Shown: positions 44,782-54,322 of the stretch, one piece after another
Layout of the letters: each line of letters starts with the position of its first letter
Numbering within the stretch: position 1 is the first letter of the stretch
DNA from: JACVRW01 sp963765135
GTDB lineage: Bacteria; Actinomycetota; Thermoleophilia; Solirubrobacterales; Thermoleophilaceae
Direction: 5' to 3'
Assembly (NCBI GenBank): GCA_963765135.1
Contig: CAVXUX010000003.1
Span: 62,001-126,000, forward strand
Length of the DNA: 64,000 nucleotides
Notes under the pieces: generated by a model
The model's input: the letters and a program-made list of their open reading frames with translations, nothing else
What the model was told of the DNA's origin: nothing
Databases searched by the model: none
Program-made: the position numbers and the translations under genes

Positions 44782-45954
44782 GTGCGCTTTCGCATCAGCC
44801 GCCGCGGCGGCAACCCGGAGCGGGAGCCTCCCGCTGAGGAGTACATCAACATCGACGCCGCCGCGCTGACCGGCGCCCTTGCCGCGCCGCGCTGGCTGCG
44901 CGACGTCGGTTTCACCGCGTGGCTGCTGGTCGGCGTGGGGCTGTTCCTGGTCGGTTGCGTCTGGCTGCTGGCGCTGACGAACGTGATCGTGGTGCCGGTG
45001 ATCGCGGCTGGCGTGATCGCGGCGGTGGCGGCGCCGCTGATGAGTTGGCTCGAGCGTCACCGCGTGCCCCGGCCGGCGGGCGCGATCCTGCTGCTCGTCG
45101 CGGCGATCCTGCTCGGCGCAGGGGTCGTCTACATCGTGCTGGCGGGGATCACGAGCCAGGAGGGCGACCTCGGCTCCCACCTGAGCGACGCCAAGAACAC
45201 GATCGAGGGCTGGCTCAAGGACCTCGGGGTCGATCCCGCCCAGGCCAAGGACGCGAAGCAGGACGCCAGCTCGTCCGCGACGGCGGCGGTGGGCGCGCTG
45301 CTGGGCGGGCTGGCCGCGGGCCTCAAGGAGCTCTCGTCGCTGGTCTTCTTCCTGGCGATGACGCTGCTCAGCCTGGTCTTCCTGCTGGCCGACGGCCCCA
45401 AGATCCGCGCCTGGGGCGAGCGCCACATGGGCGTTCCGGCACCGGTCGCCCGCACGATCAGCAGCCGGACCCTCGAGTCGCTGCGGGGCTATTTCCTCGG
45501 AGTCACGATCGTGGCGGCTTTCAACGCGGTCGTGGTCGGCGTGGGCGCCCTGGTGCTCGGCGTGCCGCAGGCCGGCACGATCGCCGTGGTCACCATGCTC
45601 GCCGCGTACGTCCCCTACCTCGGTGCCTGGACGGCCGGCGCGTTCTCTGTTCTGGTCGCGCTGGGCGGCGCCGGGACGGACGCCGCCGTCGGCATGATCG
45701 TGGTCCAGCTGCTCGCCAACAGCGTGCTCCAGCAGCTGGTTCAGCCCCTCGCCATGGGCGCGGCGCTCGGGATTCACCCGCTCGCCGTGCTGATCGTGAC
45801 GATCGCGGGCGGGGCCCTCTTCGGCACGGTCGGCCTGATCCTCGCCGCGCCAACCGTGTCGGCGATCACGCGCATATCGGCGGACCTGGCACGCGCTCGA
45901 GCCAAGGAGGAACAGGCGCCCGAGCCGGGCCCTGAGCCCGCGCCTGCTCAGTAG
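44782..45954 (+). CDS. AI-2E family transporter (PerM/YdiK-like permease)
   Basis: 390 residues. Seven to eight hydrophobic segments in the AI-2E exporter pattern: first pair (AWLLVGVGLFLVGCVWLLAL, VPVIAAGVIAAVAAPLMSWL), a soluble loop, then GYFLGVTIVAAFNAVVVGVG, a conserved PYLGAWTAG and the AMGAALGIHPLAVLIVTIAGG helix. Substrate unknown; some relatives are Na+/H+ antiporters or exporters. GTG start. Tail overlaps the gad gene by seven bases. Confidence 0.85.
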   Translation: MRFRISRRGGNPEREPPAEEYINIDAAALTGALAAPRWLRDVGFTAWLLVGVGLFLVGCVWLLALTNVIVVPVIAAGVIAAVAAPLMSWLERHRVPRPAGAILLLVAAILLGAGVVYIVLAGITSQEGDLGSHLSDAKNTIEGWLKDLGVDPAQAKDAKQDASSSATAAVGALLGGLAAGLKELSSLVFFLAMTLLSLVFLLADGPKIRAWGERHMGVPAPVARTISSRTLESLRGYFLGVTIVAAFNAVVVGVGALVLGVPQAGTIAVVTMLAAYVPYLGAWTAGAFSVLVALGGAGTDAAVGMIVVQLLANSVLQQLVQPLAMGAALGIHPLAVLIVTIAGGALFGTVGLILAAPTVSAITRISADLARARAKEEQAPEPGPEPAPAQ

Positions 45955-47336
45955 CCGGTCCCCGTCTTCACCCGCTGCCGGTCGATCTCGTGCAGGCCGC
46001 CCTTCTTCGCCAGCGTCTCGCAGGCGCCCACGATGTCGTCGGCGAGCGTGGTCACGAGCGAGTGCCCCAGGGTGAGCTTGACCAGCGCGCGCATGATCTT
46101 CACGTGGTCCGCGTTCGGCGGCAGCGTGTAGGCGGGCACCATCCAGCCGCGCTCGGCCGCCAGCTGCGAGGCCACGTCGAACTCGTCGTAGTCCTGCTCC
46201 TCGGCCAGCTGGAACGCCACCAGCGGCAGCTGCTCCTCGTCCTCGTCTCCGATCAGCCGGAAGACGCCGCCGTCGGCGATCCGCTTCGCCAAGAGGCGCG
46301 TGTTCGCCTGCATCGTCTCCATGATGTACCGGTAACCGATCTGGCCGAAGCGGACGAAGTTGTAGTACTGGGCCAGCACCATCGCCGAGCCGGTCGAGAA
46401 GTTCAACGTGAAGGTGGCGTCGGTCTTGCCCAGGTAGTTCTCGTAGAAGACGAGGTCCTCGGGCAGGTCGCTGCGCTCCCTGAACACGAGCCATCCGATG
46501 CCGGGGTAGACGAGGCCGAACTTGTGCCCCGAGGCGTTGATCGAGCGGACCTGCTCGAGCCGGAAGTCCCACTCCGAATGCGGGTAGAGGAACGGCCAGA
46601 CGAAGCCGCCGCTGGCCGCGTCCACGTGCAGCGGCACGTCGATCCCCTTCTCGTTCTTGAGGCGCAGGAGCAGGTCGTTGATCCCGACGATGTCGTCGGA
46701 GTGCCCGGTGAACGTCGTCCCCAGGACCGCGGCGACGCCGATCGTGTTCTCGTCGACGTGCGGCTCCACGTCCTCGGGCCCGATGGTGTACTTGTCGGGC
46801 TGGAGCGGGATGATGCGCGGCTCGACGTCGAAGTAGCGGCAGAACTTCTCCCACACGACGTGCACGTCGCCGCCGAACACGAGGTTCGGCCGGTCCGTGC
46901 CGAGGCCGGCCTGCTCGCGCCGTCCGCGCCACTTCCACTTCAGCGAGAGCGCGCCGAGCATGATCGCCTCCGACGAGCCCTGGGTGCGCGCGCCGGTCGT
47001 CTCCCCCGGGGCGTGGAAGAGGTCGGCGATCATCCGGATGCAGCGCTGCTCTATCTCCGCGGTCTGCGGGTATTCCGCGTGGTCGATGAAGTTGCGGTGC
47101 AGGTTCTCCGCGATGATCCGCTGGGCCTCGGGCTCCATCCAGGTAGTCACGAAGGTGGCCAGGTTGCGCATCGGGATGCCGTCGAGCACCAGCTCCTCCC
47201 CGATCAGCCGCATCGCGTCGACCGCGCGCATCCCGTGCTCGGGGAGCTTGTCGTCGGGCGCGGGCTCGAGCAGGAAGCGGTTGCCGTAGCTCCTGGCGAG
47301 CTCATCGAGTTGTTCGGTTAGGTCAGGCTGGGACAT
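45948..47336 (-). CDS. gad: Glutamate decarboxylase (PLP-dependent)
   Basis: 462 residues, full length. PLP lysine is Lys272 in NASGHKFGLVYPG; HVDAASGGF holds the PLP Asp; TQGSSEAIMLGAL and PGIGWLVFR are family hallmarks. Converts glutamate to GABA plus CO2, consuming a proton, and usually supports acid resistance or GABA metabolism. No GABA antiporter is adjacent; the neighbour on the same strand, three bases upstream, is a YrhK-like membrane protein. Confidence 0.96.
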   Translation of the reverse strand: MSQPDLTEQLDELARSYGNRFLLEPAPDDKLPEHGMRAVDAMRLIGEELVLDGIPMRNLATFVTTWMEPEAQRIIAENLHRNFIDHAEYPQTAEIEQRCIRMIADLFHAPGETTGARTQGSSEAIMLGALSLKWKWRGRREQAGLGTDRPNLVFGGDVHVVWEKFCRYFDVEPRIIPLQPDKYTIGPEDVEPHVDENTIGVAAVLGTTFTGHSDDIVGINDLLLRLKNEKGIDVPLHVDAASGGFVWPFLYPHSEWDFRLEQVRSINASGHKFGLVYPGIGWLVFRERSDLPEDLVFYENYLGKTDATFTLNFSTGSAMVLAQYYNFVRFGQIGYRYIMETMQANTRLLAKRIADGGVFRLIGDEDEEQLPLVAFQLAEEQDYDEFDVASQLAAERGWMVPAYTLPPNADHVKIMRALVKLTLGHSLVTTLADDIVGACETLAKKGGLHEIDRQRVKTGTGY

Positions 47337-47339
47337 CTG

Positions 47340-48038
47340 TCATGCCTCCTTGAGAACTGGGGATTTGCGCGGCAGCAGCATCAGTGCGCCGATGAAGAAG
47401 CAGAGCGCTCCAAGCGCGGTGCTCCAGTTGGCGGCGGCGAGGTCGAGCACAGAGCCGCTCGACGGAACGACGTAGGACGCGATCGCGGAGATCCCGAACA
47501 ACACGCACCCCGCGAGGTTCACGGTGGCCATCCTCGCTTCCGGCCCGGTGGCGACTCGATAGGCGAGCACGCCGGAGACGAGGAAGCAGGCAGAGCCGAG
47601 CAGGTCCGGCGCGAACACCAGCCGGTTCTCCCGCTGGGTCGAGAGGCCGTCCTGCATGGCATCGAAGGTGTTGAGATTGAACAGCAGGGTGCCCGCGAAC
47701 TGGACGGCCGCGCTCCACCAGGACGGGTTCGAGGCCCAGCGGCCTAGCCGGAGCGTCGCCTCTCGCAGCTCGAGCCCGGCCGCGAGCGTGAAAAACACCG
47801 AGCCGGCGAAGAAAACGACGCCGTCGGCGCCCTGGCCGACCAGCTGGACGAAGCCAGGGAACGGGCCGATGAAGAAGCAGGCCGAGCCGATCGCGAAGCC
47901 AATCGCGATCCATCGGTCCCAGACGAGCCGGTCGACTGGCCCAGGGGCGACGGTCAGCGCGTGGCCGATCACGGGCCTACGGTATGCGGCAGGGTGGTAT
48001 CGCGAATCATCCCTCGCGGGTGATTGCGACTCCCCCAC
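47340..48038 (-). CDS. YrhK-like multi-spanning membrane protein
   Basis: 232 residues, about six hydrophobic helices. Repeated pattern IGSACFFIGPFPGFVQ, DLLGSACFLVSGVLAY and GALCFFIGALMLL resembles YrhK domains, small membrane modules of unknown function. GTG 48038 is the first start; a later GTG at the VIGHAL segment would trim 22 residues. Co-oriented with gad and separated by three bases, so probably one transcript. Confidence 0.7.
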   Translation of the reverse strand: MGESQSPARDDSRYHPAAYRRPVIGHALTVAPGPVDRLVWDRWIAIGFAIGSACFFIGPFPGFVQLVGQGADGVVFFAGSVFFTLAAGLELREATLRLGRWASNPSWWSAAVQFAGTLLFNLNTFDAMQDGLSTQRENRLVFAPDLLGSACFLVSGVLAYRVATGPEARMATVNLAGCVLFGISAIASYVVPSSGSVLDLAAANWSTALGALCFFIGALMLLPRKSPVLKEA

Positions 48039-48083
48039 CGGTGTCCGAGAATTGGCGGGCTTCCCGACAGATTGGCCCGCCTT

Positions 48084-49530
48084 ATGAGCACCGCCCTAGG
48101 ACCTGGCGCACGGACTGACGCTGCCCCGGGCGCGACGTACGAGGCTCAACCAGCCGACGCGTTCGTCGTCTTCGGGATCACCGGCGACCTCGCCAAGGTG
48201 ATGACCTTCCACTCGCTTTACCGGCTCGAGCTTCGCCGGCTGTTGGACTGCCCCATCGTGGGCGTCGCGGCCGACGATTGGACGGTCGACCACCTGCGCG
48301 AGCACGCGCGCAAGTGCATCGAGGACTGCGGCGAGGCGATCGACGACGAGGTCTTCGATCGCTTCGCGGCGAGGTTGTCGTACCTGTCGGGCGACTTCGC
48401 CGACGAGGAGACGTACGAGCGTGTCGGCCGTGAGATCGCCGACGCGAGCAGCCCGGTCTTCTACCTGGAGATCCCGCCGTCGCTGTTCGGCATGGTGATC
48501 AAGGGCCTGGCAGGGGCGGGCCTGACCGACTCGGCGCGGGTCGTGGTGGAGAAGCCGTTCGGGCACGACGTCGCATCGGCGGCCGCCCTCGACGAGGAGG
48601 TCCACCGCTACCTCCACGAGTCCCAGCTCTACCGGATCGACCACTTCCTGGGCAAGATGGGCCTCGTCGAGATCCTCTACCTGCGGTTCGCGAACACGAT
48701 GATCGAGCCGATCTGGAACCGCAATTACGTCGCCTCGGTCCAGATCACCATGGCCGAGAGCTTCGGGGTCGAGGACCGCGGCCACTTCTACGACCCCGTC
48801 GGCGCCTTGCGCGACGTCGTCGTCAACCACCTGATGCAGGTGATCGCCGCCACCGCGATGGAGCCACCCGCGAGCAACGACTCGACGACGCTGAAGAACG
48901 CGATGGTCTCGGTCTTCCAGGCGATGCCCGAGGGCGATCCGGCGCATTACGTGCGCGGGCAGTACGACGGGTACCTCGACACCCAGGGCGTGGCCGCGGA
49001 CTCCACCACTGAGACGTACGCCGCGTTGCGCTTGGACATCGACAACTGGCGCTGGTCGGGCGTCCCGTTCTTCATCCGCACCGGCAAGCACCTGCCGACC
49101 ACACAGACGGAGCTGCGCCTCGTCTTCAAGGACCCGCCGCGGCTGCGCTTCGGCCTGCGCGGGTCCGAGGCACCGGACCCGAACCAGCTCGTCGTCAGGC
49201 TGGACCCGACGACCGGGATCAAGCTGCTGCTCGACGCTCAGCGCGCCGACTCCGTGACACCGGAGCAGATCAGCCTCGACATGGACTTCGCCGCGGAGGG
49301 CGGGGAGGGGGCCACGCCCGTACGAGGTGCTGCTGCACGCGGCGATGGTCGGAGACAGCAAGCGATTCACCCGCCAAGACGCGGTAGAGCAGGCCTGGCG
49401 GGTGATGCAGCCCCTGCTCGATTCGCCCCCGCCGGTCCAGGGCTACGCGCAGGGATCGTGGGGCCCGCCCGCCGCGGACGAGCTCGTCGCCGGGCACTGC
49501 AAGTGGCACGACCCGTGGGTCGGCTCATGA
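48084..49530 (+). CDS. zwf: Glucose-6-phosphate 1-dehydrogenase, one inserted base near the 3' end
   Basis: Intact through residue 410: NADP site VFGITGDLAK, VVVEKPFGHD, active-site RIDHFLGKM, and YDPVGALRDVVVNH. At 49317-49319 one extra C changes the frame; removing it gives GATPYEVLLHAAMVGD and runs to TGA 49528, a 481-residue enzyme of normal length ending HCKWHDPWVGS. As written the frame runs on into the next gene. Oxidises G6P to 6-phosphogluconolactone, entry to the pentose phosphate pathway. Four-base ATGA overlap with the GH15 gene. Confidence 0.93.
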
Positions 49531-51416
49531 CGACTGCCAAGCCGACACAGCCCCGGAGCGCCGCGGCGCCCTCGCCGTTCCCGCCGATCGCCGACTACGC
49601 GTTCCTGTCCAACTGCCACACGAGCGCCCTCGTCGCGCCCGACGGCTCGATCGACTGGCTGTGCGTGCCGCGGTTCGACTCGCCGAGCGTGTTCGGCACG
49701 CTGCTCGACCGCCAGGCCGGCCGCTTTCGAGTGGCCCCGTTCGGCATCAACGTGCCGACGGCCCGCATCTACGAGCCGGGGACGAACATACTCGCCACGA
49801 CGTGGAAGACGCCGACCGGCTGGATCCTCGTGCGCGACGCGCTGACCATGGGACCGAGGGACCACGAGGACGAGATCACGCCGCACACGCGGCCGCCGGC
49901 GGACGACGACGCGGACCACATGCTGGTCCGCACGGTCGTCTGCCTGGACGGTGACGTCGAGGTCGAGCTGGTCTGCGAGCCGGACTTCGACTACGGCCGC
50001 ACGGCCGCCGACTGGTCGCTGGTCGGCGACGACCGCCATACGGCGGACGCCACCGCCGGTGATCTCACGATCAGGCTGAGAACCGACATGGCGCTCGGCA
50101 TCGAGGGCGACTGGGTGCGGGCTCGCCACGCGCTCAAGCAGGGCGAGCAGGCCTACTGCGCCCTCTCCTGGGCGGAGCAGCTGGCCGTGCCGCAGGACAT
50201 CGACGAGGCCAACGAGCACATGGCCGCGACGGTCCGGTACTGGCGGCGCTGGCTGGGAAGCGCGCGCCTGCCCGACCACCGCTGGCGCGACCCGATCCAG
50301 CGCTCGGCGCTCACGATCAAGGGCCTCACCTACCTCCCCACCGGCGCGACCGTGGCGGCGGCCACGACGTCACTGCCCGAGACGCCCGGCGGCGAGCGCA
50401 ACTGGGACTACCGCTTCACCTGGATGCGCGACTCTACGTTCACCCTCCAGGCGCTGCACTACCTCAACCTGGACTGGGAGGCCGACGAGTTCATGCAGTT
50501 CATCGCCGACCTCGAGCCGAACGACGACGGCGCGCTGCAGATCATGTACGGGATCGACGGGCGCCGCGATCTCACCGAGTCGACCCGGGACGACCTCTCG
50601 GGATACGCGGGGGCGAGCCCGGTGCGGGTCGGCAACGGGGCCTTCGACCAGCGCCAGAACGACGTGTTCGGGGCCGCGCTCGACTCGATTCTGCTGCACT
50701 CTCGCCGCAGCCAGCGCCTGCCGCGGCGGCTGTGGCCGATCGTCCAGGCCCAGGCGGAGTGCGCTACTGCGGTCTGGCGCAACCCCGACCAGGGCATCTG
50801 GGAGGCCCGCGGGGCGCCGCAGCACTACGTGTCGTCGAAGCTGATGTGCTGGGTCGCGCTCGACCGCGCGGCCAAGCTCGCCCACATCCGCGGCGACCCA
50901 AAGCTGGTGGAGACCTGGAGCGCCACCGCCGAGGAGATCAAGGAGGACATCCTCGAGCACGGCGTGCGTGACGGAGTCCTGCGCCAGCACTACGAGACCG
51001 ACGCGCTCGACGCGTCCACGCTGCTGGCCGCGATCTTCGGCTTCCTGCCCCGCGACGACGAGCGCCTGCGCAAGAGCGTCGAAGCGATCGCCGACGACCT
51101 GACCGAGGACGGCTTCGTGCTGCGCTACAAGACGGACGAGACCGACGACGGCCTGTCCGGCAAGGAGGGCAGCTTCCTGATCTGCTCGTTCTGGCTCGTC
51201 TCGGGCCTGGCGATCGTCGGGGACGAGCAGCGCGCCCGCGACCTGATGGAGCGCCTGCTGCGGGTGGCTTCGCCGCTCGGCCTGTACGCCGAGGAGTTCG
51301 ACACCAGCACCGGCAGGCACCTGGGCAACTTCCCGCAGGCGTTCTCGCACCTGGCGCTGATCGAGGCGGCCGGCCGCATCATCCTGATGGAGCGACTGGA
51401 GGAGATCGGCGGATGA
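49527..51416 (+). CDS. Glycoside hydrolase family 15 (glucoamylase/trehalase-like)
   Basis: 629 residues. N-terminal beta-sandwich starts DYAFLSNCHTSALVAPDGSIDWLCVPRFD, followed by an (alpha/alpha)6 barrel. GH15 motifs: GERNWDYRFTWMRDS, GIWEARG with the likely general acid Glu426, and GLYAEEFD with Glu589/Glu590 as base. No signal peptide, so cytoplasmic. Mycobacterial relatives hydrolyse trehalose; glucodextran or other alpha-glucans are alternatives. Overlaps zwf and the GMC gene by four bases each. Confidence 0.92.
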   Translation: MTTAKPTQPRSAAAPSPFPPIADYAFLSNCHTSALVAPDGSIDWLCVPRFDSPSVFGTLLDRQAGRFRVAPFGINVPTARIYEPGTNILATTWKTPTGWILVRDALTMGPRDHEDEITPHTRPPADDDADHMLVRTVVCLDGDVEVELVCEPDFDYGRTAADWSLVGDDRHTADATAGDLTIRLRTDMALGIEGDWVRARHALKQGEQAYCALSWAEQLAVPQDIDEANEHMAATVRYWRRWLGSARLPDHRWRDPIQRSALTIKGLTYLPTGATVAAATTSLPETPGGERNWDYRFTWMRDSTFTLQALHYLNLDWEADEFMQFIADLEPNDDGALQIMYGIDGRRDLTESTRDDLSGYAGASPVRVGNGAFDQRQNDVFGAALDSILLHSRRSQRLPRRLWPIVQAQAECATAVWRNPDQGIWEARGAPQHYVSSKLMCWVALDRAAKLAHIRGDPKLVETWSATAEEIKEDILEHGVRDGVLRQHYETDALDASTLLAAIFGFLPRDDERLRKSVEAIADDLTEDGFVLRYKTDETDDGLSGKEGSFLICSFWLVSGLAIVGDEQRARDLMERLLRVASPLGLYAEEFDTSTGRHLGNFPQAFSHLALIEAAGRIILMERLEEIGG

Positions 51417-53004
51417 GCTCGTACGACGTGATCGTCATCGGCAGCGGCGCCGGCGGCGGCACGCTCGTGCACCGGCTCGCCCACTCGGGCAAGCGCATCC
51501 TGCTGCTCGAGCGCGGCGACTGGCTGCCGCGCGAGCCGCAGAACTGGTCGGCGGGCGACGTGTTCGTCGACAACCGCTACATCTCGGAGGACACCTGGTA
51601 CGTCGCCGAGACGGCCAAGGCCTTTCAGCCGCAGGTGCACTACTTCGTCGGCGGTGCCACCAAGCTCTACGGAGCGGCGCTCTACCGGCTGCGCGAGGAG
51701 GACTTCGGCGAGCTTCACCATCACGACGGCATCTCGCCCGCCTGGCCGATCGGCTATGACGACATGGAGCCCTACTACACGCAGGCCGAGCAGCTCTACC
51801 AGGTGCACGGCGCCCGCGGCGAGGACCCGACCGAGCCGCCCGCCAGCGCGCCCTATCCGTTCCCGGCGGTCTCTCACGAGCCGCGCATCCAGCAGCTCGC
51901 CGACGACCTGGCGGCTGCCGGCCACCACCCTTCCACGCGCCCTGCGGGGTCATGCTCAACGAGGCCGACATGGCCCACGGCGCGTGCGTCCGCTGCTCCA
52001 CCTGCGACGGGTTCCCCTGCCTGGTGCACGCGAAGTCCGACGCCGAGGTGCTCGCCGTACGGCCGGCGCTCGAATACCCGAACGTCACGCTGCTGAGGAA
52101 CGCGCAGGCCGTGGCGCTGCACACCAACCCGGCGGGCACCGCGGTCACCGAGGTGGCGGTCGACCACGACGGGACTCGGGAGACCGTCAGCGCGGACATC
52201 GTCGTCGTCTCCTGCGGAGCGGCGAACTCGGCCAAGCTGCTGCTCGCCTCGGCGACCGAGAAGCACCCGAACGGCCTCTCGAACCGGTCCGACCAGCTCG
52301 GACGCAACTACACCTTCCACAACAGCCAGGCCGTGCTCGCCCTATCCAAGGAAGAGAACCCGACCGTCTTCCAGAAGACCCTCGGCCTCAACGACTTCTA
52401 CCTCGGCGCGGACGACTACGAGTTTCCGCTGGGCAACATCCAGATGGTCGGCAAGTCGTCGGCGCCCATGTTCCGCGGCGAGAAGCCGCTCGAGACCAAG
52501 CTGGCGCCCACGCGCACGCTCGAGAGCACCGCCCGCCACGCGGTCGACTTCTGGCTCTCCACCGAGGACCTGCCGCGGCCCGAGAACCGCGTTAGCCTGG
52601 ACCGTGACGGGCGGGTCCGGCTGAGCTACAAGCAGACGAACGACGAGTCGGCGAAGCGCCTGTACCACAAGCTCAAGGAGCTGCTCGGCGAGCTGGGGAT
52701 GCACAAGCACCACCTCGTCCCGCGCCACGCCTACCTCAAGACCGACATCCCGGTCGCGGGCTGTGCCCACCAGGCGGGCACCTGCCGCTTCGGCGCCGAC
52801 CCCGAGACCTCGGTCCTCAACACCGATTGCCGCGCCCACGAGCTCGACAACCTCTACGTGGTCGACACCAGCTTCTTCCCCAGCATCGGCGCCGTGAACC
52901 CGGCGCTGACGGCGATGGCGAACGCGCTGCGCGTGGGCGACCACCTGCTCGAACGGCTCGGCGCCGCGTCGGGCGCCGGTAAGGAGCCGGCGCGTGCCGG
53001 CTGA
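51413..53004 (+). CDS. GMC family oxidoreductase, one base missing
   Basis: FAD-binding IVIGSGAGGGTLVHRLAHSG opens the protein; HYFVGGATKLYGAALYRL is the second GMC signature. The frame is lost at CCC 51928-51930; adding one C continues HHPFHAPCGVMLNEADMAHG and runs to 53004, 530 residues with GCAHQAGTCRFG and the C-terminal TSFFPSIGAVNPALTAMA, where active-site His/Asn lie. A CxxC set (CVRCSTCDGFPC) is present. Oxidises an alcohol or sugar with FAD; electron acceptor unknown, possibly quinone given the neighbours. Confidence 0.88.
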
Positions 53005-54322
53005 CGTCGACGCCAACCGGCGCCCGCGCGTCGTGATCGTCGGCGGCGGCTTCGGCGGGCTGGCCGCGGCGCGCAGGCTGCGCCACGCCAAGGTCGAGGT
53101 GACGCTGGTCGACCGCACCAATCACCACCTGTTCCAGCCGCTGCTCTACCAGGTCGCAGCCGGCGGCCTATCGCAGAGCGACTGCGCCGCTCCGATCCGG
53201 CCGTCGCTCAGGCGCAGCTCGAACACCACGGTGCTGATGGGGGAGGTCACGGAGATCGATCCGGAGCGACGCCAGGTCATCCTCGGCCGCGGTGACCGGC
53301 TCGACTACGACAGCCTGATCGTGGCCTGTGGGGCGCAGACCTCCTACTTCGGCAACGACGAGTGGCGGGAGGTCACCTGCGGGCTGAAGACGCTCGAGGA
53401 CGCCGTCGACCTGAGGCAGCGCTTCTACGGAGCTTTCGAGGAGGCCGAGCGCTCGGGCGACCCGTCCGAGCGGTCCGAGCTGCTGACCTTCGTCATCGTC
53501 GGCGGCGGTCCCACCGGCGTGGAGATCGCCGGCGAGCTCGCGCTCACCGCCAGGGACCTGAAGGAGCAGTTCCGGCGCATCGATACCAGCCAGTCGAAGG
53601 TGATCCTGCTCGACGCGGGGGATCGCGTCGTGTCCGCCTTCGCGGAGCGGCTATCCGCGAAGGTCGCCCATGAGCTCGAGCGGCTCGGCGTCACCGTCCG
53701 CGAGCGCGCGCGCGTCACCGCGATCGACCCGCGCGGCGTCACGATCGAGGTCGAGGACGGCAGCACCGAGCGCATCGATGCCAGGACCGTCATCTGGGCG
53801 GCCGGCGTCCAGTCCGTGCCGCTGACCCACGCCCTGGCCCTCGCCACGGGCGCAAGCACGGACCGAGGCGGGCGGATCGAGGTCAATCCCGACCTGACCC
53901 TCCCGGGGCGGCCGGAGATCTCGGTGATCGGCGACGGCGCGTCTCTGGCAGGGCCGAGTGGCAAGCCGCTCCCGGGGCTCGCGACGGTGGCGATCCAGGA
54001 GGCCCATCACGTGGCCAAGGCGATCCGCCGCGGCGAGCGGGGAGCGTCGACGCCATTCAAGTACCTCGACAAGGGCGCCCTCGCGGTGGTCGGCCGGGGC
54101 AAGGCGGTCTGCGAGATCAGGGGTCTTAAGCTCTCCGGCCGGCCGGCCTTCTTCACCTACCTGGGAGTGCACCTCTACTACCTGGGCGGCCAGACGGGGC
54201 GGCGCGTAGGGGTGTTGATGAAGTGGGTCGGCGCCCGCTTCGGGCAGCGCCAAAGCGCGCTGATCGAGCGCGCGCCCGAGAGCGGCGACCGAGCCCCGCC
54301 CAGGCCGCACGCCGTCAGGTGA
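52994..54322 (+). CDS. ndh: Type II NADH dehydrogenase (NDH-2-like)
   Basis: 442 residues. N-terminal FAD motif VVIVGGGFGGLAAARRL, HHLFQPLLYQVA, second dinucleotide site FVIVGGGPTGVEIAGEL, and VIGDGASL. C-terminal amphipathic region (FTYLGVHLYYLGGQTGRRVG) fits peripheral membrane anchoring. Passes electrons from NADH to quinone without pumping protons. GTG at 52994 lies inside the GMC gene end; GTGA overlap with cydA. Confidence 0.9.
   Translation: MPADVDANRRPRVVIVGGGFGGLAAARRLRHAKVEVTLVDRTNHHLFQPLLYQVAAGGLSQSDCAAPIRPSLRRSSNTTVLMGEVTEIDPERRQVILGRGDRLDYDSLIVACGAQTSYFGNDEWREVTCGLKTLEDAVDLRQRFYGAFEEAERSGDPSERSELLTFVIVGGGPTGVEIAGELALTARDLKEQFRRIDTSQSKVILLDAGDRVVSAFAERLSAKVAHELERLGVTVRERARVTAIDPRGVTIEVEDGSTERIDARTVIWAAGVQSVPLTHALALATGASTDRGGRIEVNPDLTLPGRPEISVIGDGASLAGPSGKPLPGLATVAIQEAHHVAKAIRRGERGASTPFKYLDKGALAVVGRGKAVCEIRGLKLSGRPAFFTYLGVHLYYLGGQTGRRVGVLMKWVGARFGQRQSALIERAPESGDRAPPRPHAVR

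Noticed and set aside
48024..51416. Single 1130-codon G6PDH-GH15 fusion protein
   Set aside because: The join comes from the extra base at 49317-49319; the normal G6PDH C-terminus is in the next frame and the GH15 gene has its own ATG.
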